A stretch of DNA of 57,378 nucleotides from Candidatus Lambdaproteobacteria bacterium RIFOXYD2_FULL_56_26. GTDB lineage: Bacteria; SAR324; XYD2-FULL-50-16. Both the position numbers and the translations under genes were made by a program. Of this stretch, positions 1-8,885 are shown piece by piece. Position 1 is the first letter of the stretch. Every line of letters starts with the position of its first letter. The notes under the pieces are model-generated. The model worked only from the letters and a program-made list of their open reading frames with translations, was not told the origin of the DNA and did not search any database. The stretch spans positions 1-57,378 of the forward strand of contig MFNF01000065.1 of NCBI GenBank assembly GCA_001783715.1, written 5' to 3'.

Positions 1-17
1 TCAGGTGGAAAGCCTTC

Positions 18-1238
18 TTAACCCTGGGTCTTGAGGGTGAATTCTCCTTGGGTCAGGCCGTATTGGCGACAGAAGTACTCCTCCCCAAAGACCAGCCCCA
101 TTTGCCCCAACAGTTGGTCTCGGTTGACCCATTCGGTCCGGGGGTCCTCTTCTTCAAACCAATAGAATTCTGGGCTTTTAGCCTTGGGGTCGTTGAGTTT
201 TTGGTAGATCCTGGCAATCTGGTTGACCACGGTTTTGACCAACTTTTGGTCTGCCTCCAGGTAGCTGCCCAAGATATCCAAGTGGGTTTTGGAAGCGGCA
301 TAAGAGCCGGTGGTCCCCACTTCGGTGGTCAGGTGCTGGCCCAAAATGGCTTTGGAAATCTCTTTGTTCATCGTGGCCACCAGCTCCTGGTGCACCCTTG
401 CTCCGCCTTGGGTGGACTCCTGCAACTCCACCTGGTTGCCTTCGGGCAGCACCAGAACTGCGTCCCTTACCGCTCTGGAGAGGCTGGCTAAAAGCTCTTC
501 CTGCCCCTGGGCCGGGGTGCCTGCCGGGTACTTGCCGACCAAAAGGGGCATGCCGTACTTTTCCGCCAACATCACCCAAAACTTGACCCCCCCTTTCTTG
601 AAGGTCACCGGCCAAAGGCAACGGGAAAGCAGCCGAAGGCCATAAGGGTTTTCATAAGAAGGGAAGTGCCGGGCAAACACGAATTTGCCCCAAGGCAGGG
701 TCAGCCCCTGGAAGCTGCTCCGCTGCAAAAAGACCGGCTCGTTGTCCGAGTTGAAGCGGAACCAGTGGCTGGGTACCGCTCGCACCCCCTTGAGCCTCAA
801 TCTGCCCCATTGGGCCTGCCAAAGCAGTTCCAAAGGAACCATGCCGTAAAAGGGAGCATCCAAGATCTGGCTGACCAATTCGGTCAGGTCGATCCCCTCC
901 AAGTCCTCCAAAAAGGCTTGGTGCAAGGTTTGGGAGGCTACGGAGATTTTCCGTTCCCCATCCGCCCCTGGGCGAAACCGAAACTCCCGCTGCAAGGTGC
1001 CCAGCTTGCGGGTTTGGACCACCGAGATCACATGGGCATCTGCGGTGAGGTTGGAAAGCACCTCCTCCCCTTGGTCCGCCAAACGCATCAAGACCGGGTC
1101 GGGGTTGGGCAAAAATTGGAAGTCCCCCCGGAAGTCCCAGGCGTTGCGCCGGGTGGCGATTTCCCCTTCCAGCTCTTTGGGCCGGGGGTCTGCCTTAAAG
1201 TCCACAAACTGCCGCTCGTTGATCCAGATCCCTGTCAT
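18..1238 (-). CDS. Mu gp29-like phage portal protein (DUF935 family)
   Basis: The product (406 aa) is the likely portal, the dodecameric ring at the head vertex through which DNA is pumped. Assignment rests on overall similarity to the Mu gp29/DUF935 type (for example the stretch around LVPLELLWQ...VRAVPSHWFRFN, and the later ATMNKEISKAILGQ and TTEVGTTGSYAASKTH segments typical of this family) and on its place directly after the large terminase. The open frame extends further upstream, but the ATG at 1238 is preceded by AGAGGGA and lies 19 bases after the terminase stop, so it is chosen. Next to terminase in the usual packaging order. Confidence 0.85.
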   Translation of the reverse strand: MTGIWINERQFVDFKADPRPKELEGEIATRRNAWDFRGDFQFLPNPDPVLMRLADQGEEVLSNLTADAHVISVVQTRKLGTLQREFRFRPGADGERKISVASQTLHQAFLEDLEGIDLTELVSQILDAPFYGMVPLELLWQAQWGRLRLKGVRAVPSHWFRFNSDNEPVFLQRSSFQGLTLPWGKFVFARHFPSYENPYGLRLLSRCLWPVTFKKGGVKFWVMLAEKYGMPLLVGKYPAGTPAQGQEELLASLSRAVRDAVLVLPEGNQVELQESTQGGARVHQELVATMNKEISKAILGQHLTTEVGTTGSYAASKTHLDILGSYLEADQKLVKTVVNQIARIYQKLNDPKAKSPEFYWFEEEDPRTEWVNRDQLLGQMGLVFGEEYFCRQYGLTQGEFTLKTQG

Positions 1239-1257
1239 GGTCCCTCTTGGAGTGAAA

Positions 1258-2871
1258 CTAATAGCCCCCCATGGCGGTGGTAAAACTTCCCCCGGGCATC
1301 CCGGCGGAATAAACCTTGGGGTTGGTGGAGCCGGAGGCCAAGGCAAAGGCCATTTGTAGGGCATCGGGCCCATCGTCGTGGTCAGCCTTGGGAAAATAGG
1401 TCAGCTGGTCGAGCAACTGCCCTTGGGTGGGGTGAAACAAAATCAACCCGTTGTGCACATGCGGCTGGATCGACTCGATCCTCAGTCCCTTGTCCCGATT
1501 GGGCCGGACCCCTTCGGCCGGGATCGGGACTCCCAGCTCCGCACTGCGGCGGACCAACTCGCTTTTAAAAAACTCCTGAAACTGCACCACTTCCACCACC
1601 CACCGGTGGCACCGGTAGGTTTGTTGCAGCCTGATCACCTCCAAAATGGAAGCTTCGGGGCTCAGTCGTTTGATCACCGCTTCGGCGACATAAAACCTTC
1701 CTTGCCCGTTGCGGCCCAAAACCACCAGGGCGCTGGGGTCCGAGCCCTTGTTTTCCTTGCCCATCGAGGGGTCGATGGCCCCAAAAAAAACCAAGTCTGA
1801 GGGCAGCTCCTCATAATAGTGAAAGGTTTTAAAAATTCGCTCCGACTCATCGATCGGCTCGTTTTGTTGTTCCGAAAAAAAAGCGGCCCGGTTTTCGGTC
1901 CATTTGAGCATCAGCCCCAGGAGGTTTTGCACCTGCGGCCAAAGCAACAGGGCTCCTTCTTTCATGTCCGTTGATTGGGAGCGGTAGTACTCCAGGGCCG
2001 AATCCTTGCCTTGGCTCCAGTACAGCCGCTCAAACCGCTCCCACAGGTCCATCCGCCGGGGCCAAGCCTCAATGGCCCGGAACCGGCCCGGCACAAAACC
2101 CGGATGTTTGAGCAACCGGGCCAAGATCGAGTCGTAGTGCAGCAAGGTCCCGACCACCAGGATGTCATGGCTTTGGTCCGGCGGCCCCAAGGGCACCAGG
2201 GATTTCCAAAACCAGGTGTCGATCTTGTTTCTCTGTTCCAGGTTACGGACCGCCTCATCGTTTTCCAGGTCATCCACCACCACCAAATCGGGCCGAAAGA
2301 CCCCGTGGCTGGACCCACGAATTTTTTTGGCGGTGCCAAAGGCCTTGATCTTGACCCCGTTTCGGGTGATCACCTGCCCCAAGGTCCAGTAACGGCCCTC
2401 GCCGACCACTTGGGGGAAATCGCACCTCAGCCTTGGGTTGGCTTCCAACTCCAGTTTGACCGCCTCCAAAATCTCGGCGGACTGTTCCAGGGTGTCGGAA
2501 ACCAGAACCACAAAATTTTTGGCCCGATAAACCACCGCCTGGAGTACCAGCGCTTTGACCAAGCTGGTTTTTCCGTTCCCCCTGGGGGCGGCAAAAACCA
2601 ACTTTTGGCCCATTTCCTGTTCCCCTTTGGGGCCCAAAATCTGCCCTGCCTTTTGGGCAAAGCTTTGGTGGAAGAGGCTGTACTGCTTTCCGGGCAAAAA
2701 GTGGGGCAGGTAGGTTTCCATGAAAGGGATCAGCCGGTTCCGGCAACCGCCGACCCTCTCCTCCCGTCCCAAAGGGTCCAAGGCTTGGACCCTTTGTTCC
2801 AATTTTTTTTGTAACTCTCTTCTCAGCTCGGCAAATCTTTGTCGTAATTTCGGTTCGTTTAGACCTGCCAT
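1258..2871 (-). CDS. phage terminase large subunit (Mu gp28-like)
   Basis: The DNA-packaging motor and nuclease (537 aa). The ATPase half shows a Walker A-like APRGNGKTS at residues 95-103 and a Walker B LVVVDDLE at about 196-203. The C-terminal RNase H-like nuclease begins near GAIDPSMG (364-371), where D367 is a likely metal ligand. A long charged helix (RQRFAELRRELQKKLEQ) opens the protein. Its start overlaps the end of the small-terminase gene by 13 bases, and the portal follows 19 bases later, so the three are probably translated as a unit. Full length for the family, with no sign of decay. Confidence 0.92.
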   Translation of the reverse strand: MAGLNEPKLRQRFAELRRELQKKLEQRVQALDPLGREERVGGCRNRLIPFMETYLPHFLPGKQYSLFHQSFAQKAGQILGPKGEQEMGQKLVFAAPRGNGKTSLVKALVLQAVVYRAKNFVVLVSDTLEQSAEILEAVKLELEANPRLRCDFPQVVGEGRYWTLGQVITRNGVKIKAFGTAKKIRGSSHGVFRPDLVVVDDLENDEAVRNLEQRNKIDTWFWKSLVPLGPPDQSHDILVVGTLLHYDSILARLLKHPGFVPGRFRAIEAWPRRMDLWERFERLYWSQGKDSALEYYRSQSTDMKEGALLLWPQVQNLLGLMLKWTENRAAFFSEQQNEPIDESERIFKTFHYYEELPSDLVFFGAIDPSMGKENKGSDPSALVVLGRNGQGRFYVAEAVIKRLSPEASILEVIRLQQTYRCHRWVVEVVQFQEFFKSELVRRSAELGVPIPAEGVRPNRDKGLRIESIQPHVHNGLILFHPTQGQLLDQLTYFPKADHDDGPDALQMAFALASGSTNPKVYSAGMPGGSFTTAMGGY

Positions 2872-3371
2872 CGTTCTTTGGCCTCAAGAATGCGCCGTTC
2901 AATCTCGGTGGTTTGGGCTAAAAACAGTTCGGACAGTTCGGGGGCCTTTTCGATAAAGACCTCCCCGACCACGTGCAAGCAACCGGCAATCAAGGCTTCC
3001 GCTTTGAGCTTGGGGTCCATGTTTTTGGCCACCAGGGTGGCCTTTTGGATGGTGCCCATCAGGCCCATGACCAGCTTGGCCCTGCCTTCGGAACTGAGGC
3101 TTGGGTCCTTTTCTAATTCTTTGAGGCATTTTTTGGCTTCACCCAAAAGCAACCCCAAACAGCTGCGAAACTCTTGGGTTAAAAAAGTTTCGTCCTGCCA
3201 ACCTCGAGCCCGTTCCAAGTCCCAATCCAGCCCGGTTTTTTGGTCCTCCCGTAGGTACCGCAAAATCGTGGAGGGCACCAGGGCCAGTTCATGGGCGATT
3301 TGGGTTAAACTCAGGGCTTGGGTGACATAAAGGTGACGGGCCTTTTCTTTGGCTGAAGGAGCTGGGCTCAT
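2859..3371 (-). CDS. DUF1804-like small terminase candidate with N-terminal HTH
   Basis: 170 aa. The N-terminal ~55 residues look like a helix-turn-helix (ARHLYVTQALSLTQIAHELALVPSTILRYLRED) followed by the GLDWDLERAR segment seen in DUF1804 proteins of Mu-like phages. The remainder is helical. Small terminase subunits bind the packaging start and hand DNA to the large subunit, and position immediately before the large terminase supports that role. Stop and start codons overlap with both neighbours: ATGA with the upstream membrane-protein gene and 13 bases with the terminase. The role is inferred from family and order. Confidence 0.75.
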   Translation of the reverse strand: MSPAPSAKEKARHLYVTQALSLTQIAHELALVPSTILRYLREDQKTGLDWDLERARGWQDETFLTQEFRSCLGLLLGEAKKCLKELEKDPSLSSEGRAKLVMGLMGTIQKATLVAKNMDPKLKAEALIAGCLHVVGEVFIEKAPELSELFLAQTTEIERRILEAKERWQV

Positions 3372-3796
3372 GGGTTGGTAGAGGTTCGGAGGCGTTGCCG
3401 TTTTTCGCCCAAGGACTTGACGATCAAATCTATCCGGTCTTCAAATCGGTTGAGTCGCTCGTCGAGCCGAGCAAAAAGCAACTGCTCTTGTTTGAGCAAT
3501 CGCTCCAAAACTTCCCGTTCTTGGCCTAAGATTTTTTTTTCGTTTTGGTGGATCTTCTCTTGGAATTCGGCATTCAGCTCGTTTTGTCGGGCTTCATGTT
3601 CCCCTTGCCGTTTCAGGTTTTCCGAAAGCCGGTCTTCCAAGGCGTTGACCCGGTTTTTGATGGTGATAGCGGCGGCCACAAAGGTGACTACCGCAATCCC
3701 TAGGTTCCATAAGCTGACTTCGGGGTTTACCAGAGGCTCCGCACAAAGCGGTGCCGGGGAAAAGGCCACCCATAGCCACAAGGCTTTGCGGTGCAT
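3368..3796 (-). CDS. small phage membrane protein with long coiled coil (DUF2730-like)
   Basis: 142 aa. The N-terminus looks like a cleavable signal or first membrane segment (ALWLWVAFSPAPLC), followed by a clear transmembrane helix at about 30-45 (LGIAVVTFVAAAITI). A charged coiled coil rich in E, K, R and Q covers residues 50-135. Mu-like phages carry such small membrane/coiled-coil proteins between lysis and terminase genes, and their job is not well established (spanin-like or lysis accessory is possible). Its TGA overlaps the ATG of the next gene. Confidence 0.6.
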   Translation of the reverse strand: MHRKALWLWVAFSPAPLCAEPLVNPEVSLWNLGIAVVTFVAAAITIKNRVNALEDRLSENLKRQGEHEARQNELNAEFQEKIHQNEKKILGQEREVLERLLKQEQLLFARLDERLNRFEDRIDLIVKSLGEKRQRLRTSTNP

Positions 3797-3809
3797 CCTG
3801 AGCCCCTAA

Positions 3810-4046
3810 TTAAGGTTGGTTTTGGATCAATTGCTCGATCGCTTTGGCGGCCAGTTTGTGCCCGCCGGATTTGGCGATTTCCAGGATGTTTTCGTTGTGC
3901 ACCGGAACTTGGTCCAAGACCTGCAAGATTTCGGCTTTCCCCTTTTTGAGGGCTACAGCGTAGGCGGCCAGACCGGGGAACATTACGGCAACAACGGTCA
4001 AAGCGGCATCAAGGATCATGCTCCAATCGGACAAAGACAAATGCAT
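3810..4046 (-). CDS. small phage membrane protein, holin candidate
   Basis: 78 aa. The open frame extends upstream, but the ATG at 4046 has a perfect AGGAGG nine bases before it, so this start is chosen. One strong hydrophobic segment (ILDAALTVVAVMFPGLAAYAVAL, about residues 10-32) is followed by a short amphipathic tail. Size, single membrane helix and location beside a muramidase-bearing lysis region fit a holin or lysis accessory protein, but no family signature was recognised. Ends 13 bases before the coiled-coil membrane protein gene. Confidence 0.55.
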   Translation of the reverse strand: MHLSLSDWSMILDAALTVVAVMFPGLAAYAVALKKGKAEILQVLDQVPVHNENILEIAKSGGHKLAAKAIEQLIQNQP

Positions 4047-4242
4047 CGGGCCTCCTGGGCTCAAAAGGTTACCAAAGCACCTTGCCCCAACCAAGGCGGC
4101 CCGGTCAGAAGGAAAGCCTTCGGTTGCGCATTTTTTCGGCCCAAGCTCCACAAAGCCCGATGGCTCTCCAGAAGAAATCCGCCCCAAGCTTACGGCTGAA
4201 GGGCTTACAACCGGTCCGGTCAGCCGGATTGACTTTTTCCTT

Positions 4243-4270
4243 TTGCATCAAGGCCAAGTTAGCGTACAAT
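4243..4270 (+). promoter_or_regulatory. sigma70-like promoter for the 646-aa gene
   Basis: TTGCAT at 4243-4248 and TACAAT at 4265-4270 are separated by 16 bases and end 28 bases before the ATG at 4299. An individual promoter on a gene read against the phage operon is typical of accessory (moron) genes. Confidence 0.45.
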
Positions 4271-4298
4271 CTCTGATCGTCACCCCCAAAAAGCACCT

Positions 4299-6239
4299 AT
4301 GAACGCCAGCCACCAATTTAGCGAAACCGTCGAACGGTTTGTGAAGATGCAGCGCAAAAAGCGCATCATCGCTCACGAACGGGACATCACTCTCGTGGAT
4401 CTGGTGGCCCAGCTTGAGCCGGTGAGCGTGGAGCAGGTGTTGGCCGGATTTGAACTGCTCAACCAAGAGCTGCCGATGGCGGCGGACTTTTTGCGGCAGA
4501 TCAAAGAGAGTTTTATCGAGGCTGTTCGGTCTCTCAACCGGCTGAACCCCAGCCGGAGGTTTTTTGCCCTGGAGACCTTCAACTACCTGGGCGACCTCGA
4601 CCGCTTGACTTTGGTGACCGAAACCCTGCTCTTTGGCCAGGATTCCCAAATCAGGCCGATTGCCCTGAATTTTTTGCACGCCTTCCCGGGCACCGATCAG
4701 GTGATCAACACCCTGCTCAGCCACAAGGAACTGTTTGACCCCAAAACCATCGACAGCCACCACCATGCCCTGAACGCCTTTCGTTACGACATGGCCGAAA
4801 AGCTCCTGACCCTGCTGCACCAAGACTTTGTTTTGCTGCAGGCCAAGTCGGCCGGGATCGAACCGGAGCTTTCCTTGGACCTCTTGCGGCAGATCGTTCG
4901 CCACCATTCTCCGGCCAAACTTTCCCTCCATCTGATTTCCGGACAGCAGCTTTCGATCAATCTGGCCAAGCTGATCGCCTACATCCAAGGGCACAAGATG
5001 ATGCCGGTGTACGCCAAAAAGCGGAGCGACTTCCTCAAGGGCTTTGTGACCGAGCTTTCTACCCCCGGCAAGATCGAAGGGGTACAGCCCGAAGACATGA
5101 GCAAGGTGGTGGCCTGTTTTCTGTACACCAACGAGCAACTGGCTCCGCCGGAACCTTTGATCAAGCGGCTGGTCTCCGAGGACCAGTTTGGGGACCCGAA
5201 AACCGAATTGGCCCAAAAGGAGTTTTTGGACCAGCTGGCTCCCACAACCTTGGACATGGTGCTCAAAGACCTGCGGGACTTCTTGGTGGAGCTGAACAAA
5301 ACCCCGATGGCCGACCTGGAGGCCGCCTTTTTGGTAGCCCAAAACAAGTACCTGTCCGGCCAAAGGAACGAAGACAGCCTTTTTGGCAGGGTCCATGATG
5401 CCCTGGAGGACCTCAAAGCCACGGGCATTTTGATCTTGGAGAATCTGCTGAATCTCTTTAAGGGGATCAAATCGGCGCTCTCGGGCGGCCCCAAGGGAAC
5501 CCAGGGGGGCAAAAAGAGCCTCGACGAGCTGTTTGACGAGCTGCCCGAAGCGGGAGATCTGGAAGAGTTCCGGGTGATTTTGCGGGATCCGGGCTGCAAG
5601 GAAAGGGCAAAGGAGTATGTCCAGGTCGAGACCAGCGAGGTGGGTTACCGGGCGGCGATGACCGACGGCGGCAAACGGGGCGCTTCGGTGAACCTCCAAC
5701 TCTTTCGGACCCAAGAAAATCTGGCGGATTTTAAGGAGGCTTTTTTGTTGTTGCTCAAACAACTGGGGCAACAACCGGCCAGCACCTTGGTCACCAACGA
5801 ATTTAAACACCCCCAAGCCACCGATTCGGTCGAGGAGTTTTACCTCCCCCTCTTGGTCCCCATGGACGGGCAGGACCCGATCCTCTTTTGCCTGGGGGTA
5901 GGTTATTTTGAAAAGGAGATCCAATGGAGCGGGTCCGAGGAGAACGCCAAGACGGTAGCCGATGCCTACATGGACCCCTACTGCTTCCTGATGCACATCC
6001 AAAACCGGGACACCACCATGAACGCCCGGTCCCGCAAGCTGCTCACCGATATCAAGGGGCTAAAGCAGAAGGAATTCAAAGCGATCAACCTGCGAGGCCA
6101 AGCCTACGCACAGGCTTGCCTTTCGATCCTGTTGGATCTCCTGCATCTGGTCACCGAAGCGGAATGGGACAGCAAACCGGTGCAAAAGTTGGTGGCCTTC
6201 TTGTATGAACAGTTGAAGCTGAAGCCCGAATACTTCTAG
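4299..6239 (+). CDS. unknown 646-aa protein, prophage accessory gene
   Basis: I do not recognise a family. The protein is predicted soluble, without signal peptide or membrane helix. Residues 1-230 are mostly short paired amphipathic helices (for example LEPVSVEQVLAGFELLNQEL, AEKLLTLLHQDFVLLQAK), suggesting a HEAT/ARM-like or other helical scaffold. A Gly/Lys-rich linker (SALSGGPKGTQGGKK) lies near residue 395. The last 200 residues look like a mixed alpha/beta domain ending in helices. No catalytic motif is evident. It is read opposite to the phage genes, has its own promoter, and its TAG stop shares the palindrome CTAG with the stop of the convergent lipoprotein gene. Codon use matches the neighbours. 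There is no clear Shine-Dalgarno sequence. Real coding is supported by length and the absence of a better overlapping frame. Confidence 0.8.
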   Translation: MNASHQFSETVERFVKMQRKKRIIAHERDITLVDLVAQLEPVSVEQVLAGFELLNQELPMAADFLRQIKESFIEAVRSLNRLNPSRRFFALETFNYLGDLDRLTLVTETLLFGQDSQIRPIALNFLHAFPGTDQVINTLLSHKELFDPKTIDSHHHALNAFRYDMAEKLLTLLHQDFVLLQAKSAGIEPELSLDLLRQIVRHHSPAKLSLHLISGQQLSINLAKLIAYIQGHKMMPVYAKKRSDFLKGFVTELSTPGKIEGVQPEDMSKVVACFLYTNEQLAPPEPLIKRLVSEDQFGDPKTELAQKEFLDQLAPTTLDMVLKDLRDFLVELNKTPMADLEAAFLVAQNKYLSGQRNEDSLFGRVHDALEDLKATGILILENLLNLFKGIKSALSGGPKGTQGGKKSLDELFDELPEAGDLEEFRVILRDPGCKERAKEYVQVETSEVGYRAAMTDGGKRGASVNLQLFRTQENLADFKEAFLLLLKQLGQQPASTLVTNEFKHPQATDSVEEFYLPLLVPMDGQDPILFCLGVGYFEKEIQWSGSEENAKTVADAYMDPYCFLMHIQNRDTTMNARSRKLLTDIKGLKQKEFKAINLRGQAYAQACLSILLDLLHLVTEAEWDSKPVQKLVAFLYEQLKLKPEYF

Positions 6240-7930
6240 CGTTTGAAGCAGAGCCCCACGGAGCCCTTGTTGCAGGGGGAGCCGTCGATCCAGACCGCAT
6301 CGTCAAACAACGCCCCTTCTAGTTTGGTCCCGGAAAAAGTCACCTTGTTGAGGTCGGCACCAGAGAAGTCCGCCCCACTCAGGTCGGACTTGCTGAAGTC
6401 TGCCTCTTTGGCTTTGGCTTCCAAAAACTTGGCGTTCCTACAGTTCCCCTGGATCTGCGCCTTTTGCAAGAAGGCCCAACGGAGGTCCGCACCTTCTAGG
6501 GTGGTCCCGGTCCCGGTCTTTGGATTGGGGAGAAACTTGGCTTCGGCCAGTTCGGCCCGCCGTAGGTCCGCCCCTTCCAGGTTCACGCCCAACAAAGTGG
6601 TACGGTTCATCTGGGCTCGCCGCAGGTCTGCGGTTTTCAGCAAGGTTTCCTCCAATTGGGCATTGGAAAGGTCCGCCTCTTTCATCACCGCCCCTTGCAG
6701 GTCGGTGCCCACCAGAATCGCCTTGGAAAGCTTGGCGAACCTTAGATTGGCCAACCTCGCATGGGCTCCGGTCAGGTCGGCACCGGTCAGCTTGGCCCCT
6801 TTGAGGTTTGCCCCAAACAGGTTGGCTTCCCTCAAGTCTGCACCCAACAAATCCGCATCCTCCAATTCGCTTTTGGCCAACGGAGCGCCATGGAGCTTAC
6901 ATTTGGGGCAACTTTTCCCGGAAAGCAGCTGGTTGAGGTCCGACTCCAGGTAGGTGGCACAAAGGCCCAAAGAGACTTTGGAGCAACGTTGCCCGTTGGT
7001 CCAAACCGCCAGGGAAAGATTGGCTTCCTCCAGGTTGGCCCCTCTTAAATTGGCCCCTTCCAGGTTGGCTCCGGCAAAGTTGGCACCCTGGAGCTTGGCT
7101 TTTTCCAGGTTCACCCCCTTGAGGTTGCGGCCCTTGAGGTTTGCACCCGAAAGGTCACAGCCGGAACAAGCCTTTTCTTCTTCCAATTTTTTGACGTTCA
7201 GGGAGACCAGAGACTGCCAAGCCGAAAGGTTTTGGGCGCTTTGGGGGTAGGCCTTCAAGAAATTGCGGATCTCTTGGGGGTCTTCACTGGCCTTGGCTTG
7301 GTCAAGCCAATATTTGGCATGGAGCCGTTGGGCTTCCGCCAGATGGGGGCTGTTCGGGAACCGTTCCAAAAATTTGCCGAAAGCCTCCCGGGTCGCTTCG
7401 GCCTTGGCCCGCTCAAAGCTGAGCTGTTCCAAACTGGCCTTGGCGATCGGAAAGTACTTGCCTTCAGGATACTTCTGCAAGTACCCCTCAAACCCCTCTA
7501 CCCGCCGGTCGTTTTGGGCCTTCAGAAATTCCAGATCCTCCAGCAGGGTCTTGGCCTCCAAAGCAAACTTGCCTTCAGGATACTCCTGCAAATAAAGCTG
7601 GTAGGATTCAACGGAGGGATTTTTTTGGGCCTGTTCGTACAACAGACCTTCTCGGATATTGGAGACCTCTTCCTTGTGTCCCCCTTGAGGGAACTTTTGG
7701 CGGTAGAGGTCCACTGCCTGTAGGTCGGGGTTTTGCCGAACCTGTTCAAACAAAAGTCGTTCTTCCGCCACCTTGGCCGGACCGGCAAATTCGCTGTCCG
7801 GGTATTGACTTAGAAACGTCTCGTACCCCTCATAGGTGTTGCGCCCTTGAGCCTCTTCAAAGGCCGAGTGGGCGCAACTCCCCAAGAGGAAAACCGAAGC
7901 GATAAACAGTAGCCGAGAGCCCTTGAACAT
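6236..7930 (-). CDS. pentapeptide-repeat lipoprotein with N-terminal TPR-like repeats
   Basis: 564 aa. A lipoprotein signal ([14 protein letters not shown]) places the acylated Cys near residue 19, so it is probably outer-membrane anchored. Residues 30-240 hold about six copies of a 'F..YL..YPEGKY...A...L' unit, a TPR/BamD-like helical repeat. Residues 255-555 are pentapeptide repeats of the A(D/N)LxxA type, which form a right-handed quadrilateral beta helix. Two sub-blocks each open with a CxxC pair ([16 protein letters not shown]) and the blocks end in similar 'AVW..G..C...S.GLC' motifs, suggesting an internal duplication and disulfides. Function unknown. Read convergently with the 646-aa gene, the stops overlapping by four bases. 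It lies where phage lysis/morphogenesis genes would be continuous. Confidence 0.85.
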   Translation of the reverse strand: MFKGSRLLFIASVFLLGSCAHSAFEEAQGRNTYEGYETFLSQYPDSEFAGPAKVAEERLLFEQVRQNPDLQAVDLYRQKFPQGGHKEEVSNIREGLLYEQAQKNPSVESYQLYLQEYPEGKFALEAKTLLEDLEFLKAQNDRRVEGFEGYLQKYPEGKYFPIAKASLEQLSFERAKAEATREAFGKFLERFPNSPHLAEAQRLHAKYWLDQAKASEDPQEIRNFLKAYPQSAQNLSAWQSLVSLNVKKLEEEKACSGCDLSGANLKGRNLKGVNLEKAKLQGANFAGANLEGANLRGANLEEANLSLAVWTNGQRCSKVSLGLCATYLESDLNQLLSGKSCPKCKLHGAPLAKSELEDADLLGADLREANLFGANLKGAKLTGADLTGAHARLANLRFAKLSKAILVGTDLQGAVMKEADLSNAQLEETLLKTADLRRAQMNRTTLLGVNLEGADLRRAELAEAKFLPNPKTGTGTTLEGADLRWAFLQKAQIQGNCRNAKFLEAKAKEADFSKSDLSGADFSGADLNKVTFSGTKLEGALFDDAVWIDGSPCNKGSVGLCFKR

Positions 7931-7961
7931 GAATACCTAATGGGGCGTAAAATACCAGTTC

Positions 7962-7990
7962 ATTATGAACCTTTGTCGGGGCCAAGGCAA
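7962..7990 (-). promoter_or_regulatory. sigma70-like promoter with palindrome over the -10 box, upstream of the lipoprotein gene
   Basis: On the minus strand TTGCCT (7985-7990) and CATAAT (7962-7967) are 17 bases apart, about 35 bases before the ATG at 7930. A perfect 6+1+6 palindrome (GTTCAT-T-ATGAAC, 7958-7970) covers the -10 box, a layout expected of an operator. Confidence 0.4.
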
Positions 7991-8010
7991 CCCCCTTTGG
8001 CCCAAGGACG

Positions 8011-8373
8011 TTACGAACCCAGGGGAAGACCGGCAGCGGCTCCTTCGTCCGGGTAGTCCTTGATCACCATTCTTACCCACCTCGAAGTACAGCCGATTCG
8101 TGCGGCAATCTGGTTGTTGGGCACCGCCTCATGGTTGAGCTGGTGGATCACCCGCCGTTGTTGCTCTCTCAGCCACTTTCTCCCCAAGGGGAGGTAAAGG
8201 TTTTCGCCGCCGTAGTAGCTGGCCAGTCTGGCTGCCCCTACCGGCCCCAGCACCAAAACGATGGGGTGGTTTTCCGGCGGGTTGTGGGGAATGTACAGGG
8301 CCGTACCGCCAAATCTTTGGATCAGTTTTAAGGCCCCCTCTCTGCCGAGGATTTGAACCAATTCTTCCAACAT
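8011..8373 (-). CDS. Mor-type middle-gene transcription activator of Mu-like phage
   Basis: 120 aa. Mor/C-family activators bind as dimers next to middle or late phage promoters and recruit host RNA polymerase. The N-terminal half contains the family's ALKLIQRFGGTALYIPH region and the GPVGAARLASYYGGENLYLP strand-helix segment. The C-terminal helix-turn-helix is visible as NNQIAARIGCTSRWVRMVI. An open frame continues upstream into the muramidase gene, but the ATG at 8373 with GAGG seven bases before it gives the normal family length. It starts two bases after the muramidase stop, so the two are co-translated. In Mu the order is the reverse (mor, then lys). Confidence 0.85.
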   Translation of the reverse strand: MLEELVQILGREGALKLIQRFGGTALYIPHNPPENHPIVLVLGPVGAARLASYYGGENLYLPLGRKWLREQQRRVIHQLNHEAVPNNQIAARIGCTSRWVRMVIKDYPDEGAAAGLPLGS

Positions 8374-8375
8374 GT

Positions 8376-8873
8376 TTACCTCAATCGTTTTTCGATTACA
8401 TTGATTTGATTTTTGATTTCCGCCAATACTTCCAACAGTTGCCGATTTTGGTTGCCGATCCCGGCCACCCTTTGGGCCAACTCCTGGGCCCGTGGTCCCA
8501 CCTGAGTGGCCCACTTGGATTCCAACATCTGTTTTGCCGACTCCTCCCAGTCGCCGCTCTCCAGAGCCGCCAACATCAATTTAAAGCCCAAGAGCCTCGT
8601 CATCCCCAGGTTAAAGCACAGGTTCACCAGCACCTCCTGGGCATCGGGGACCAAGGCTTCAAACCAAGGCAGGTTGGTTTTGAGTTCTCCAATACAATGG
8701 TCCACGTCTTGGTCGAGCAAAAAGTCTGCTTCTTCGGCACTGATCCCCCGGTCTTCGAGGTTTCTGCCGATGCCGAGGGTCAGCTTGCCTGCCGTACAAA
8801 GATAGGGCTTGAGCCTTAAACCCTCATGACGCAACAGGTCGGCCTTGATTCGTTTGATTTGTTGTCGGTCCAT
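8376..8873 (-). CDS. phage muramidase (GH24 endolysin)
   Basis: 165 aa. Cleaves the glycan strands of peptidoglycan for host lysis. The catalytic pattern E-8-(D/C)-5-T is visible: E17 (RHEG), C26 (LCTAG) and T32 (LTLGIG). The Cys form of the second position is common in phage enzymes of this family. FNLGMTRLLGFKLM and the following region match the second half of the lysozyme fold. A hydrophilic C-terminal extension of about 25 residues is present. No signal peptide, so export would rely on a holin (candidate at 3810-4046). Directly upstream of mor. Confidence 0.88.
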   Translation of the reverse strand: MDRQQIKRIKADLLRHEGLRLKPYLCTAGKLTLGIGRNLEDRGISAEEADFLLDQDVDHCIGELKTNLPWFEALVPDAQEVLVNLCFNLGMTRLLGFKLMLAALESGDWEESAKQMLESKWATQVGPRAQELAQRVAGIGNQNRQLLEVLAEIKNQINVIEKRLR

Positions 8874-8885
8874 CGATTGACTCTC

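Noticed and set aside
4248-6002. A 584-codon open frame on the minus strand under the 646-aa gene.
   Set aside because: The unknown plus-strand gene has more protein-like composition, a promoter with good spacing and a stop that abuts the convergent gene. The minus frame has no ribosome site and a His/Gln-rich shadow-like translation. As neither has a known family, a small doubt remains.
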